Shown: positions 41,087 to 49,911 of the stretch, one piece after another
How positions within the stretch are numbered: position 1 is the stretch's first letter
How the letters are laid out: every line of letters starts with the position of its first letter
DNA from: Stentor coeruleus
Lineage: Eukaryota > Ciliophora > Heterotrichea > Heterotrichida > Stentoridae
Reading direction: 5' to 3'
Assembly: GCA_001970955.1 (NCBI GenBank)
Contig: MPUH01000443.1
Coordinates: 1-54,017 of the forward strand
Length of the DNA stretch: 54,017 bases
Notes under the pieces: generated by a model
Databases searched by the model: none
Told to the model about the DNA's origin: nothing
The model's input: only the letters and a program-made list of their open reading frames with translations
Program-made: the position numbers and the translations under genes

Positions 41087-41142
41087 TTATATATACTACC
41101 ACAATAAAAAGGGATAAGTGAATACTTACTGTATCATTAGAC

Positions 41143-41523
41143 TTACAAGACAAGATTCAAATCACATCCTTTATCTTCTTGAGTTGTATATGTTATATAT
41201 AAAAATCCATCATCTTCACTAGAACGCTGATAAAGTTGGAGCATATGTAGGTTTAAAGGGGGTAGTCGATCTGAGACAAACAAATAAAAACCTTCACTTT
41301 TATCGATTCTGATAGATTTTCTTATTGAATACAAGAATTCTGCTAGGGTTAATTGATTTGAAACTAGGTATCTATGTAGTTTTTACAAGTGTTTTTCTAG
41401 TTCAAGCTTTGAGTTTTTACCTTTAAGCATGACCACAGGTATTTTGCCTGGGTTCTCAGATAGCAAGTTGGCTGATTTCTCCCGACGGGCTTCAAAGCTT
41501 AAAATCCTTAGTTCCTTACTCAT
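41143..41523 (-). CDS. ATG8: Atg8/GABARAP ubiquitin-like autophagy protein, one 15-nt intron
   Basis: Exons on the minus strand are 41523-41387 and 41371-41143; the intron 41372-41386 contains the stop that would otherwise end the protein. The spliced product has 121 residues. It matches Atg8 throughout: FEARREKSANLL, GKIPVVML, YLVSNQLTLAEFLYSIRKSI, FYLFVSDRLPP and DDGFLYITYT. Gly114 aligns with the lipidated glycine and is followed by seven residues (CDLNLVL) for Atg4 to remove. The residue before it is Lys instead of the usual Phe. Atg8 is coupled to phosphatidylethanolamine on autophagosomes. Its start is 59 bp from a divergent small gene. Confidence 0.95.
41372..41386 (-). other. 15-nt intron in ATG8
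   Basis: On the coding strand it reads gtaaaaactacatag. Removing it turns HL-stop into HLYLVSNQLT, the standard Atg8 reading. Confidence 0.97.
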
Positions 41524-41582
41524 TTTATATATGAATTTATATTATAAGCTATTTTAGCATGAAATATTATCATTATATATAA

Positions 41583-41825
41583 ATGAAACCTAGTCAAAAA
41601 CTTGCTGATATCAAGAAAAATCCTGCTACTAGAAACCCGTCGAGTAAAGGTAAAAACTCTTTACAGAGAACCTCACCATATGGACTTGTATCAGCTGTGC
41701 CTAAAGCTAAACATCAAAGACAGCAAGTTTCTGAGGACCTCGCGTTTAGACCGATTATGGTAACTTTTATCCCTTCAGCCAACTCAGAAATCACTTTGAA
41801 GCCAGACTACCCAGTTCAATTCTAA
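41583..41825 (+). CDS. Small uncharacterised basic protein
   Basis: An 80-residue protein from ATG 41583, diverging from ATG8. The first half is Lys/Ser/Asn-rich and disordered; the second has a more ordered pattern (FRPIMVTFIPSANSEITL). No motif recognised. Good codon use and a compact position between genes support it. Confidence 0.6.
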   Translation: MKPSQKLADIKKNPATRNPSSKGKNSLQRTSPYGLVSAVPKAKHQRQQVSEDLAFRPIMVTFIPSANSEITLKPDYPVQF

Positions 41826-42116
41826 AAACTTAATTTTTTATAGCTAAGCATTTAAATTTGCCTTATTTGCATAAACATATGAAAATCAGCACCTAAGCTT
41901 GCTGAATCTATCAGAAATACAATTTATCCAAAAATTTGCTTGTGTTTTTCATATTCTAATATCAATAAAACTTCTCCTATCATAGTTTAGCGTTTTTTAT
42001 ATAATTTTATTTTTCAAACTATAATCTTCATCAACTTTATCATCCCACTTATATTCTTATAATAAAACCATATATAATCTCCCCCTTATCACACCTCACT
42101 AACTTATGAATAATAA

Positions 42117-42563
42117 TTATTCTTCCTTCTTCTTTGGCTTCTTAGGTTTAACTTTTTCCCATCCATCATCAACTTCTTCTTCTTCAACTTCTCTTTTAGA
42201 TTCTTCAGCCACATTCACTGGCTGAGACTCGTTTTCCTTACTTTTTCTCTTATTCCCTCTTCTAGTTTTCTTCGTGTTTGGGATTTTAACTTTTACTTCC
42301 TGTTCTTTTTTCCCCACAGGTTCTGGTTTGTATTCTGCTGGGATTACATATTCAGGTTTTTTCGAGCATGGACATGCATAAATGGAAACACAAATTATAA
42401 TCACAACAGCTACAATCAGAAGTAGTAAATAGTCTGAAAGTGGAAAGGACTTGAAAAAACTCTGGACTTCAGCTGGCAATTGGGACAGCAAGCTGTTGTT
42501 TAACTCAGCGAGTTTTTCCATATTTATATTCACTTCCATTCTTGGGCTTTTTCTAAAAATCAT
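42117..42563 (-). CDS. Single-pass membrane protein with charged cytosolic tail
   Basis: A 148-residue protein, ATG at 42563 (Met9 and Met15 are alternative starts). One hydrophobic helix lies at about 44-63 (YLLLLIVAVVIIICVSIYAC), followed by CPCSKK and a Lys/Glu tail ending in DDGWEKVKPKK. The aromatic-acidic 'DDGWE.V' end recalls short peptide ligands in other proteins, but no family is recognised. Type I or tail-anchored-like topology is possible; no signal peptide is apparent. Confidence 0.65.
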   Translation of the reverse strand: MIFRKSPRMEVNINMEKLAELNNSLLSQLPAEVQSFFKSFPLSDYLLLLIVAVVIIICVSIYACPCSKKPEYVIPAEYKPEPVGKKEQEVKVKIPNTKKTRRGNKRKSKENESQPVNVAEESKREVEEEEVDDGWEKVKPKKPKKKEE

Positions 42564-42687
42564 ATGCTAAACTGCCATGATATCTTTTAATAAAGATATG
42601 CAATTTTATTAATAAATACAATTTTTACATCATATTGTTAAAATATGATAAACCATGAAAATTTATTTCTAGTCCTCTTGCTAATAA

Positions 42688-44109
42688 ATGGAAGTTCCGA
42701 TAAAGCGTCAATATCTTATATCTTCTCATGGAAAAGATATAAAATCTTGCTATACTTTCGATAAAAACACCCTTGGCCAAGGTTCTTTTGGCTTCGTCAA
42801 ACCAGTCATAAGGTTGACTGACAATTGTAAAAGAGCCGTCAAAGTCATTCCAAAATCTCGAGTAAAAAGACCTGAAATCCTACAATCTGAGATTAATATT
42901 ATGAAGCAAATTGATCATCCTAGTATAATCCAGCTTTATGAGACCTTTGAAGATGATCATTACATTTACTTGATCATGGAAATGTGCACAGGCGGCGAGC
43001 TTTTTGACAAGATCATTGAAGTTGATCACTTTTCTGAGCATAAAGCTTGTGAATTATTTTCACAAATGCTTTCAGCTGTAGCTTATTTGCACAGTAGAGG
43101 CATTGTTCATAGGGATTTGAAACCTGAGAATTATTTGTTTGCTAATAAAACAGAAGGGGCTAAGCTTAAGCTTATAGATTTTGGTTTAGCCAAGGTTATG
43201 ACTCCGCAGAATAATATGTGTACCAAATCAGGGACTTGCTATTATATTGCTCCAGAAGTTTTCCAAGGGCCATATACTGAAAAGTGCGACCTTTGGAGTT
43301 TAGGAGTTATTCTGTATATGATTCTCTCAGGTTATCCTCCTTTTGATGGAGAAAATGAAAAGGAAATCATTTATGAAGTACGTTCAGGGCTTTTAGATTT
43401 CAATGGCGAAGTGTGGACCAGCGTATCAAATTCAGCTAAAGATTTTATAAGGCACCTTCTAGATAGAGATCCAACCTCACGATATTCAGCTTCTGAAGCT
43501 CTTGTACACCCTTGGATAACAGGATATTCTGAACTTAGTCAATCTTTGTTGGCTTTAGATATAAACAAAATCTCGTCATATCAACGAAGCGTAAGATTCC
43601 GTAGAGCTGTACTCAATTACATGGCTACACAGTGTTCTTCTGAAGAAATCACCGTTTTATCTGAACTTTTCTGCAAAATCGACACAAATAAAGATGGTCA
43701 GCTTAGTCTTTCTGAGCTTCAAACAGCTTTAAGTGCTGCTGATATCTCGAAACCTGACTTGGACCAATTGATCAATTGTGTTGATGCAGATAAAAATGGG
43801 ACAATTGACTTTACGGAGTTTGTAGCCGCGCTTATGGATCGTGGAATGTATATGTGCCAAGAGAAGCTTTGGAATGCTTTTAAGAGGTTTGATATACATG
43901 ATAGAGGGAGGATTACAGCACAAGAACTTCAAGATGTTCTTGACCAAGAGAATATTGTTAAAGATTCAAAATACTGGGCGAATATGGTTAGGGAAGTGGA
44001 TATTAATGGTGATGGAACAATTGATTTTGAAGAGTTCGTTAAAATGATGGAACAGGGACCATTGTTGAGGCTTAGTATTTCTGAGGACTTCAGTCCGAGC
44101 AATAATTAA
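42688..44109 (+). CDS. Calcium-dependent protein kinase (CDPK) with four EF hands
   Basis: A 473-residue protein from ATG 42688. The kinase domain (about 24-278) has GQGSFG (30-35), K52, HRDLKPEN (141-148), DFG (164-166) and APE (188-190). The junction (about 285-315) joins it to a calmodulin-like domain. EF loops are at 332-343 (DTNKDGQLSLSE), 366-377 (DADKNGTIDFTE), 402-413 and 438-449 (DINGDGTIDFEE). The third (DIHDRGRITAQE) lacks the usual Asp/Asn at positions 3 and 5 and probably does not bind calcium. CDPKs are released from autoinhibition by calcium and are typical of ciliates, apicomplexans and plants. The N-terminus lacks a myristoylation glycine. Confidence 0.95.
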   Translation: MEVPIKRQYLISSHGKDIKSCYTFDKNTLGQGSFGFVKPVIRLTDNCKRAVKVIPKSRVKRPEILQSEINIMKQIDHPSIIQLYETFEDDHYIYLIMEMCTGGELFDKIIEVDHFSEHKACELFSQMLSAVAYLHSRGIVHRDLKPENYLFANKTEGAKLKLIDFGLAKVMTPQNNMCTKSGTCYYIAPEVFQGPYTEKCDLWSLGVILYMILSGYPPFDGENEKEIIYEVRSGLLDFNGEVWTSVSNSAKDFIRHLLDRDPTSRYSASEALVHPWITGYSELSQSLLALDINKISSYQRSVRFRRAVLNYMATQCSSEEITVLSELFCKIDTNKDGQLSLSELQTALSAADISKPDLDQLINCVDADKNGTIDFTEFVAALMDRGMYMCQEKLWNAFKRFDIHDRGRITAQELQDVLDQENIVKDSKYWANMVREVDINGDGTIDFEEFVKMMEQGPLLRLSISEDFSPSNN

Positions 44110-44717
44110 AACTTAGGTTCATATATTGAAATTATAGGTTAGTCATTTTAGCTTGATGTGTAAAGTAGGGAAGGGATGAAGTAATCATCTTGGATTGGAA
44201 TTTGATTTTATGATTTTGAAGCTTGTCTAAACGTGTAAACCCAACTGTAGACAAATAGTTATTTTAGGTAACTAGTAAGTCCCTGGGTCTAGAGTTTTGT
44301 TAGAATTAAATTTCAATGCTTTTTGTTGTTGTCTATCTTGGCGCATAAACTTTTTTTTAAAGTATCAAGAAGGTTATAAGCTCCTAGGTCTATGCTAACA
44401 ATACTAGAATTTCGAAAATTTTTGATAGTAATAAAATTTAAAGTAAATTTAGAATCTCTAGTTAGTTTTGTTTATATTGTCCTGGTCTTTGAGTTTTGTA
44501 TTGAATGTATATACTTTTCGAAGATGTTTTGATAATTAAGCATTGGGACTTTGACTAGAAGTAAGCTTTTAAAGCTTTAAATCAGATTTTGCTAAATAAA
44601 AAAAGTAGAGCCTAAAATTAAGTTTTTCTGTTTGGTAAATCTAAAAACCAGACTTTTTGTCAAACTTTTTGTTGTGCTCAAAGTTTTTATTAATCCACAA
44701 CTGAAAGATGGAGAAAA
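44110..44717. other. Intergenic, nothing seen
   Basis: AT-rich stretch upstream of the gamma-adaptin relic. The missing 5' part of that gene is not recognisable here. Confidence 0.5.
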
Positions 44718-45807
44718 ATGCTAGCCTCTGAGTATGTAGATCTGATTACAAAAAGTAGGGCAACTTTCCCAAATATTACATATAATTCTATATAGCCCCA
44801 AAAAATATGTGATATTTTTGAGAAGATTCTTATTTCTCAAAGTAGTGAATTATGTAAAGAATATGTGCTTGCAATTGCTGCTAAGCTGTCAGTAAGAGCC
44901 CCTGAAGCTAGGGAGAGTTTTAAAAGGATGCTAAGTTTTCAAACAGCATCTTTAAATTTATAATTACAACAAATGGCTTGTGAATATTTATCTTTGTTAG
45001 AAAACTCTTGGGATCATATAAGAGGACTGTTGTTTGAACGTATGGCAGTATTTAATAAATTTACTACTGAAAACCCTGTTACTGAAAGTCCTAAGGTTGG
45101 GGAAAATGAAGAAGTTTGGCTGATGGATTTACTTGGTGATACTGGAGTATCTAAACCTTTAGTCCAAGAAGCCACATACACACATAATTTGTTTTCAGAG
45201 GACACAAAAAACTTAGAAAAGATAAAAAATTCCGGTACTGGATCTTAAGTACTTGAATCAATTGATATACTTGAAGGGTTGGACTATATCCCGCAAGCTC
45301 TGCCAACAACAATACTCAGAGCATTTCACCAAATAAAATGGCTATGCCTAGAGATTTATTGCTTAATATTTATAATCCAGAATCTGAGTTCCAAAGTGCA
45401 ACCCCTACAAATTTGACTATTATAGTTTTTGAAGATAGCGACAATATTGTGAATTTTAACTTAATTAAAGGAGATAGCCCAGAAGAAACGATTATTAATA
45501 CTGTTAGTAAGAATAAGACTTCAGCTGAAATCAGAGATTTTAAACTGTTTTCCGCTATTCAAAAGTATTTGAATATGAATTTACTTCCTGATTCAGGGAC
45601 TTATTGATAAAAGAAAATGGGATTTAAGGAAATAGTATAAATGCAGCTTATATGGCTGCTGGAGAAGTAATTATTCAGCAGATAAAAATTTATAATGCTA
45701 TGCATGGGACAAAGCCTATTGCTATTAGGCTGAAAATTGATTATTTTATGCTTGGCAGTCAAAGGTCAAAAATTGCAACAGTTGATACTATTCCTACTAA
45801 TTATTAG
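44718..45807 (+). pseudogene. Decayed AP-1 gamma-adaptin, C-terminal part only
   Basis: Plus-strand frames carry the end of a gamma-adaptin in order. SEYVDLI comes first, then CDIFEKILIS, LAIAAKLSVR, LQQMACEYLSL and DLLGDTGV (trunk and hinge). An ear follows with GEVIIQQIKIYNA, AIRLKIDYFM and a TIPTNY end at TAG 45805-45807. In-frame stops sit at 44793 (TAG) and 44961 (TAA; the expected residue is Glu, so a GAA-to-TAA change). Frames shift near 45330 and 45620. A 15-nt intron at 45235-45249 still fits the splice rules. The N-terminal ~500 residues are missing. AP-1 mediates clathrin transport between Golgi and endosomes; this copy cannot be functional. Confidence 0.8.
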
Positions 45808-46116
45808 GTTTTAATAGCTACTACGATTTATAATTTTGTCTTTATAAGGCAAAAATTCATTTTTTATATTGTATTAGAAATTATTTATCCTTAGGATTAT
45901 ATTATAATTCTAGAAACCATCGAGACCAATTAGAATTTTTTTATTTGTTCTATCTTTCCTAATACTAAATTTTATATAAAATACAAATGATTTTTTGTGA
46001 CAATAAATCATTTAGATAAATATCAAAAGCTCATACAAAAACTGTTTTCCTATACAAATTTTCTAACCTTATCTGATAATAAAAGCATTACCTCAGTCAA
46101 CCTAGAGTAATAATTA
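45808..46116. other. Intergenic, promoter side of UBA1
   Basis: AT-rich spacer between the adaptin relic and the E1 gene; nothing recognised. Confidence 0.6.
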
Positions 46117-49100
46117 ATGGCAGATATAGATACAAATCTGTACTCGCGTCAAATCGGGACATTCGGCATGGAAATGATGGGTAAGTTGATCAAACTCGAC
46201 GTGCTCATCCATGGACTTCGTGGAGTTGGTGTGGAGACTGCTAAAAACCTTATCTTAGCTGGTCCTCATTCAGTGACTATTGTAGACAACTCAATCGTTG
46301 AAGCTAGAGACCTGGGCAGCAACTTCTACCTAACCCCCGAAAATGTTGGAAACACTACACGTGGGAAAGCTTCATTAGACAAACTCCAAGAACTTAATCC
46401 TCATGTCAGAGTATCTCTTCATGAAGGACCACTCGATGAAGCATTCCTTTCACACTTCCATGTAGTCTTTTTATCAGAAACCGACCTAGACTCACTGATT
46501 CGTTTCAACAACTTCTGCAGGAATCATGAACCAGCGATCAAGTTTTTATCATGTGAAGTCTTTGGTGCTGCCGGCTATGGATTTGTAGACTTTGGCAACG
46601 ATTTTATATGCTTTGATAAAGACGGAGAAAATAATAGATCGTTTATTATCAGCAATATCACTAATGGAAACCCTGGAATTGTCATGGTCCATGAAGAAAA
46701 AAGGCATACTTATCAAGATGGTGATTATGTTGTATTTAAAGAAGTTCAAGGAATGACTGAAATTAATGGTCTTGAGCCGATGCCTGTTAAATTTGTCTCA
46801 CCTTTTTCATTTTCTATTGGAGATACAAGTTCTTTTGGCTCATATACAAGAGAAGGTATTGTTGAACAAGTTAAAGTCCCAACAAAATTTGAATTTAAGA
46901 GCTTTGCTGAAACTTTGAAGAATCCTGCTGTTAAAGAACCATTAATGGTGTCTGATTTAGGGAAGTTCGGCAGGCCAGAACAGCTACATTTCGCCCAGTG
47001 GGCTGTTAGAGAGTTCCAAAAAATACATCATTATTTGCCAGAACTGCTTAATCAAGGACATGCAAATGAAGTTGTAGAGATAGCTAAAGCTCTTAATGAA
47101 GCTGGAAAAGAATCGTTTTCAGTTGATGCTATTGATGAAGATGTTGTTAGGAAAGTAGCTTTATATGCAAGATCTCAAGTCTCACCAATTGCTTCATTTT
47201 GGGGAGGTATAATGGCTCAGGAAATAGTTAAAGCTACAGGCAAATATACTCCACTTCAACAGTGGCTACATATTGACTTCTTTGAGATTGTTCCTGATAA
47301 TGCTGATAGAACCTTACATAATAATCGTTATGATGATCAAATTGCATTAATTGGTAATGAAATCCATAATAAACTTGCAGCTTCTTATAGTTTCTTAGTT
47401 GGTGCAGGTGCTTTAGGCTGTGAATTTCTTAAACTTTATGCACTTATGGGAGTATCAAGTAATGGTGGACAGGTTGTTGTAACAGATGATGATTCAATTG
47501 AAGTATCAAACCTTAACCGTCAGTTTTTGTTTAGAAGAACTGATGTTGGACATAGTAAAAGTGAAAGAGCAACACTTGCTGCCAAAAAAATGAACCCTGA
47601 GCTTAATGTTTTAGCAAGACAAGACCGTGTTAGTCCTGAGAATGAGACAATATTTGATGACACTTTCTGGAATTCAAGGAACTTTGTCACTAATGCTGTT
47701 GATAACGTCAATGCTAGGCTTTATGTTGACGGCAGGTGTGTCTGGTATGAAAAACCCCTTCTTGAAAGTGGAACTTTAGGAACCAAAGCTAACGTGCAGG
47801 TTTGTCTTCCACACAAAACCCAGAGCTATGGGGATTCCCAAGATCCTCCAGAAGAAAGTATCCCAATGTGCACATTAAAAAATTTCCCTCATGCAATCGA
47901 GCATTGCATTGAATGGGCAAAAGATGAATTTCAAGGAACTTTCAGTGATGGTCCTCAAGAAGTCAATAAATACTTTGATGACCCAATAAGATATCTAGCC
48001 AGTTTAGGCTCCTCAGGTAATTCTACAGTTCAAAAAGACAAACTTGAAAAAATTAAAATCTTCATTGCTCTTATGAAACATGCAAATTTCGAAGAATGTG
48101 TCCATGTTGCTCGTGAAATGCTCCAAGACTCATTTTACAATACAATCAGCCAACTTCTTCACAACTTCCCAGCTGACTATGCGACAAAAGATGGGACTCC
48201 TTTCTGGTCAGGTCCTAAAAGAGCTCCAACTCCTTGTGTTTTTGATGCAAATGACGATACTCATTTGAATTATATCATTTCTGCAGCAAATCTTATGGCT
48301 TCAGTATTAGGAGTACCTCAAAACCGCAACCCAGAACAGGTCAGAAACATAGTTAGAAACATCCAAGTAAAGCCTTTTGTCCCAAGAGTTGTGGCTATTC
48401 AGACTGAAGAGAATCAAACTGTTCAAGGTGCTGATGATGAGCAGATATTATCAGCCTTATTACAAGAAATGAAAGTTGTTGACAGAGAAGTTGCCCATAA
48501 AAGATTAACCCCAGCAGTTTTTGAAAAAGACGATGATACTAATTTCCATATTGATTTCATTACCCATGCAGCTAATTTACGTGCAAGAAATTATAAGATC
48601 AATGAAGCTGATAGACAAAAAACTAAGATGATAGCTGGTAAGATTATCCCAGCCATTGCTACAACTACTGCTATGATTGCTGGTGCTGTTGCTGTTGAAT
48701 TATATAAACTCCATATCCACGCTGATATTGAGAAATTCAGGAATATTTTTGTTAATCTTGGCGTGAATATAATAGTCATGAGTGAACCTCAGCCCCCAAT
48801 GAGGACCAAAAGTAAGGATTATGATCCTATTGTCATGGGACCAATCAAAGCTTATCCAGAAGGGTTTTCAACTTGGGAAAAGCTCCATGTAACTGGTCCT
48901 TGCACATTAGGAGAGTTTAATCAGAAGATACTTAGTGAACATAAGTTAAAGGTCAATATTGTGTCTTGTGGGAAGACTTGTCTTTATAATGGGTATCTGC
49001 CTAAGAATAAACATGGAGATAGGCTTGCCAAACTTCTTCATGTTCTTTATGAAGAAATTAGTGGGACAAAGATTATCCCTGGAAGAAGGTATTTGGCTGT

Positions 49101-49170
49101 TGAAGTCTCATGTGAAGGTAATGAAGATGGAAGCGATTATGCTGTGCCAGTCATTAAATACACCTTCTAA
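46117..49170 (+). CDS. UBA1: Ubiquitin-activating enzyme E1
   Basis: A 1017-residue protein, normal E1 length, from ATG 46117 with no intron. It opens with DTNLYSRQIGTFG and an inactive adenylation half (GLRGVGVETAKNL). The active half has GAGALGCEFLKLYALMGV and the DDDSIEVSNLNRQFLF segment. The catalytic Cys585 lies in IPMCTLKNFPHAIEHC and takes ubiquitin as a thioester. The C-terminal ubiquitin-fold domain ends in VPVIKYTF. The enzyme feeds all ubiquitin pathways. Absence of introns in such a long gene illustrates how rare they are in the window outside the array. Confidence 0.98.
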   Translation: MADIDTNLYSRQIGTFGMEMMGKLIKLDVLIHGLRGVGVETAKNLILAGPHSVTIVDNSIVEARDLGSNFYLTPENVGNTTRGKASLDKLQELNPHVRVSLHEGPLDEAFLSHFHVVFLSETDLDSLIRFNNFCRNHEPAIKFLSCEVFGAAGYGFVDFGNDFICFDKDGENNRSFIISNITNGNPGIVMVHEEKRHTYQDGDYVVFKEVQGMTEINGLEPMPVKFVSPFSFSIGDTSSFGSYTREGIVEQVKVPTKFEFKSFAETLKNPAVKEPLMVSDLGKFGRPEQLHFAQWAVREFQKIHHYLPELLNQGHANEVVEIAKALNEAGKESFSVDAIDEDVVRKVALYARSQVSPIASFWGGIMAQEIVKATGKYTPLQQWLHIDFFEIVPDNADRTLHNNRYDDQIALIGNEIHNKLAASYSFLVGAGALGCEFLKLYALMGVSSNGGQVVVTDDDSIEVSNLNRQFLFRRTDVGHSKSERATLAAKKMNPELNVLARQDRVSPENETIFDDTFWNSRNFVTNAVDNVNARLYVDGRCVWYEKPLLESGTLGTKANVQVCLPHKTQSYGDSQDPPEESIPMCTLKNFPHAIEHCIEWAKDEFQGTFSDGPQEVNKYFDDPIRYLASLGSSGNSTVQKDKLEKIKIFIALMKHANFEECVHVAREMLQDSFYNTISQLLHNFPADYATKDGTPFWSGPKRAPTPCVFDANDDTHLNYIISAANLMASVLGVPQNRNPEQVRNIVRNIQVKPFVPRVVAIQTEENQTVQGADDEQILSALLQEMKVVDREVAHKRLTPAVFEKDDDTNFHIDFITHAANLRARNYKINEADRQKTKMIAGKIIPAIATTTAMIAGAVAVELYKLHIHADIEKFRNIFVNLGVNIIVMSEPQPPMRTKSKDYDPIVMGPIKAYPEGFSTWEKLHVTGPCTLGEFNQKILSEHKLKVNIVSCGKTCLYNGYLPKNKHGDRLAKLLHVLYEEISGTKIIPGRRYLAVEVSCEGNEDGSDYAVPVIKYTF

Positions 49171-49181
49171 GTAGTTAGTTC

Positions 49182-49387
49182 GTAAAATATGTCTTTTGTT
49201 TGTGGATGCATATTTTTTTAATGATAAAATGTTTTTATAAGAAAGGGTGGAATTTGGTTTAAAGTTGTGTGCTTTTATATAAAATATGTNGTAAAATATG
49301 TCTTTTGTTTGTGGATGCATATTTTTTTAATGATAAAATGTTTTTATAAGAAAGGGTGGAATTTGGTTTAAAGTTGTGTGCTTTTAT
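49182..49387. repeat. 97-bp duplication split by one N
   Basis: Bases 49182-49278 and 49291-49387 are identical around N 49290, with a short extra tail on the first copy. It lies just downstream of UBA1 and has the same form as the other N-marked duplications. Confidence 0.85.
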
Positions 49388-49470
49388 GTAATGATGAAAA
49401 GATTATTGCTGAGAATATTATAAGTCAAGCATTGGGATAATGATAAATTTAATAAACTTCGTGTAAATAA

Positions 49471-49911
49471 ATGGAAAAGCGCAACGGAGTAATACATATA
49501 AAAGTAAACCTCCAGCAAATAAGTGTTTCTAAATCCCACAAACTCCTCCGTCCTCCAATGTTAGCCTACACAGCTCAATCTAAGCATAAAAATGCTCTTT
49601 CCCTAGCAATACCTTCAATATCATCTCCACGTTTACTGCAGGTAAAAGAAAGAATTGCCAAATCCCAAGAAAAGAGCAGAGTAGCATCTTCATATACTGA
49701 TAGGCAGATTAAAATGCTTGAAATACATAAGGATTTGCAAAAAACACAAATAGCACTTAAAGACATACCAAATGGACTGTGTTATAAGAAACAACTTGAT
49801 AGAAATTACTCTAAATCATCAGCGTCATTAAGAAAAAGTAGCTTGACGGTTAGAACATCAAGTCTTAATCGTAAACAATCAGGAACGATAGACCCAGGCC
49901 AAAAGCTATAG
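49471..49911 (+). CDS. Uncharacterised basic protein
   Basis: A 146-residue Ser/Lys-rich protein from ATG 49471. There is a helical middle (about residues 55-95, LQVKERIAKSQEKSR and MLEIHKDLQKTQ) and a Ser/Arg tail (SSASLRKSSLTVRTSS) with many possible phosphosites. No known domain. Confidence 0.6.
   Translation: MEKRNGVIHIKVNLQQISVSKSHKLLRPPMLAYTAQSKHKNALSLAIPSISSPRLLQVKERIAKSQEKSRVASSYTDRQIKMLEIHKDLQKTQIALKDIPNGLCYKKQLDRNYSKSSASLRKSSLTVRTSSLNRKQSGTIDPGQKL

Noticed and set aside
44793..44963. TAG/TAA in the gamma-adaptin relic as Gln codons of a different genetic code
   Set aside because: The TAA aligns with a conserved Glu (before LQQ), so a GAA-to-TAA change explains it. The locus also has frameshifts, and intact genes here use TAA and TAG as stops.
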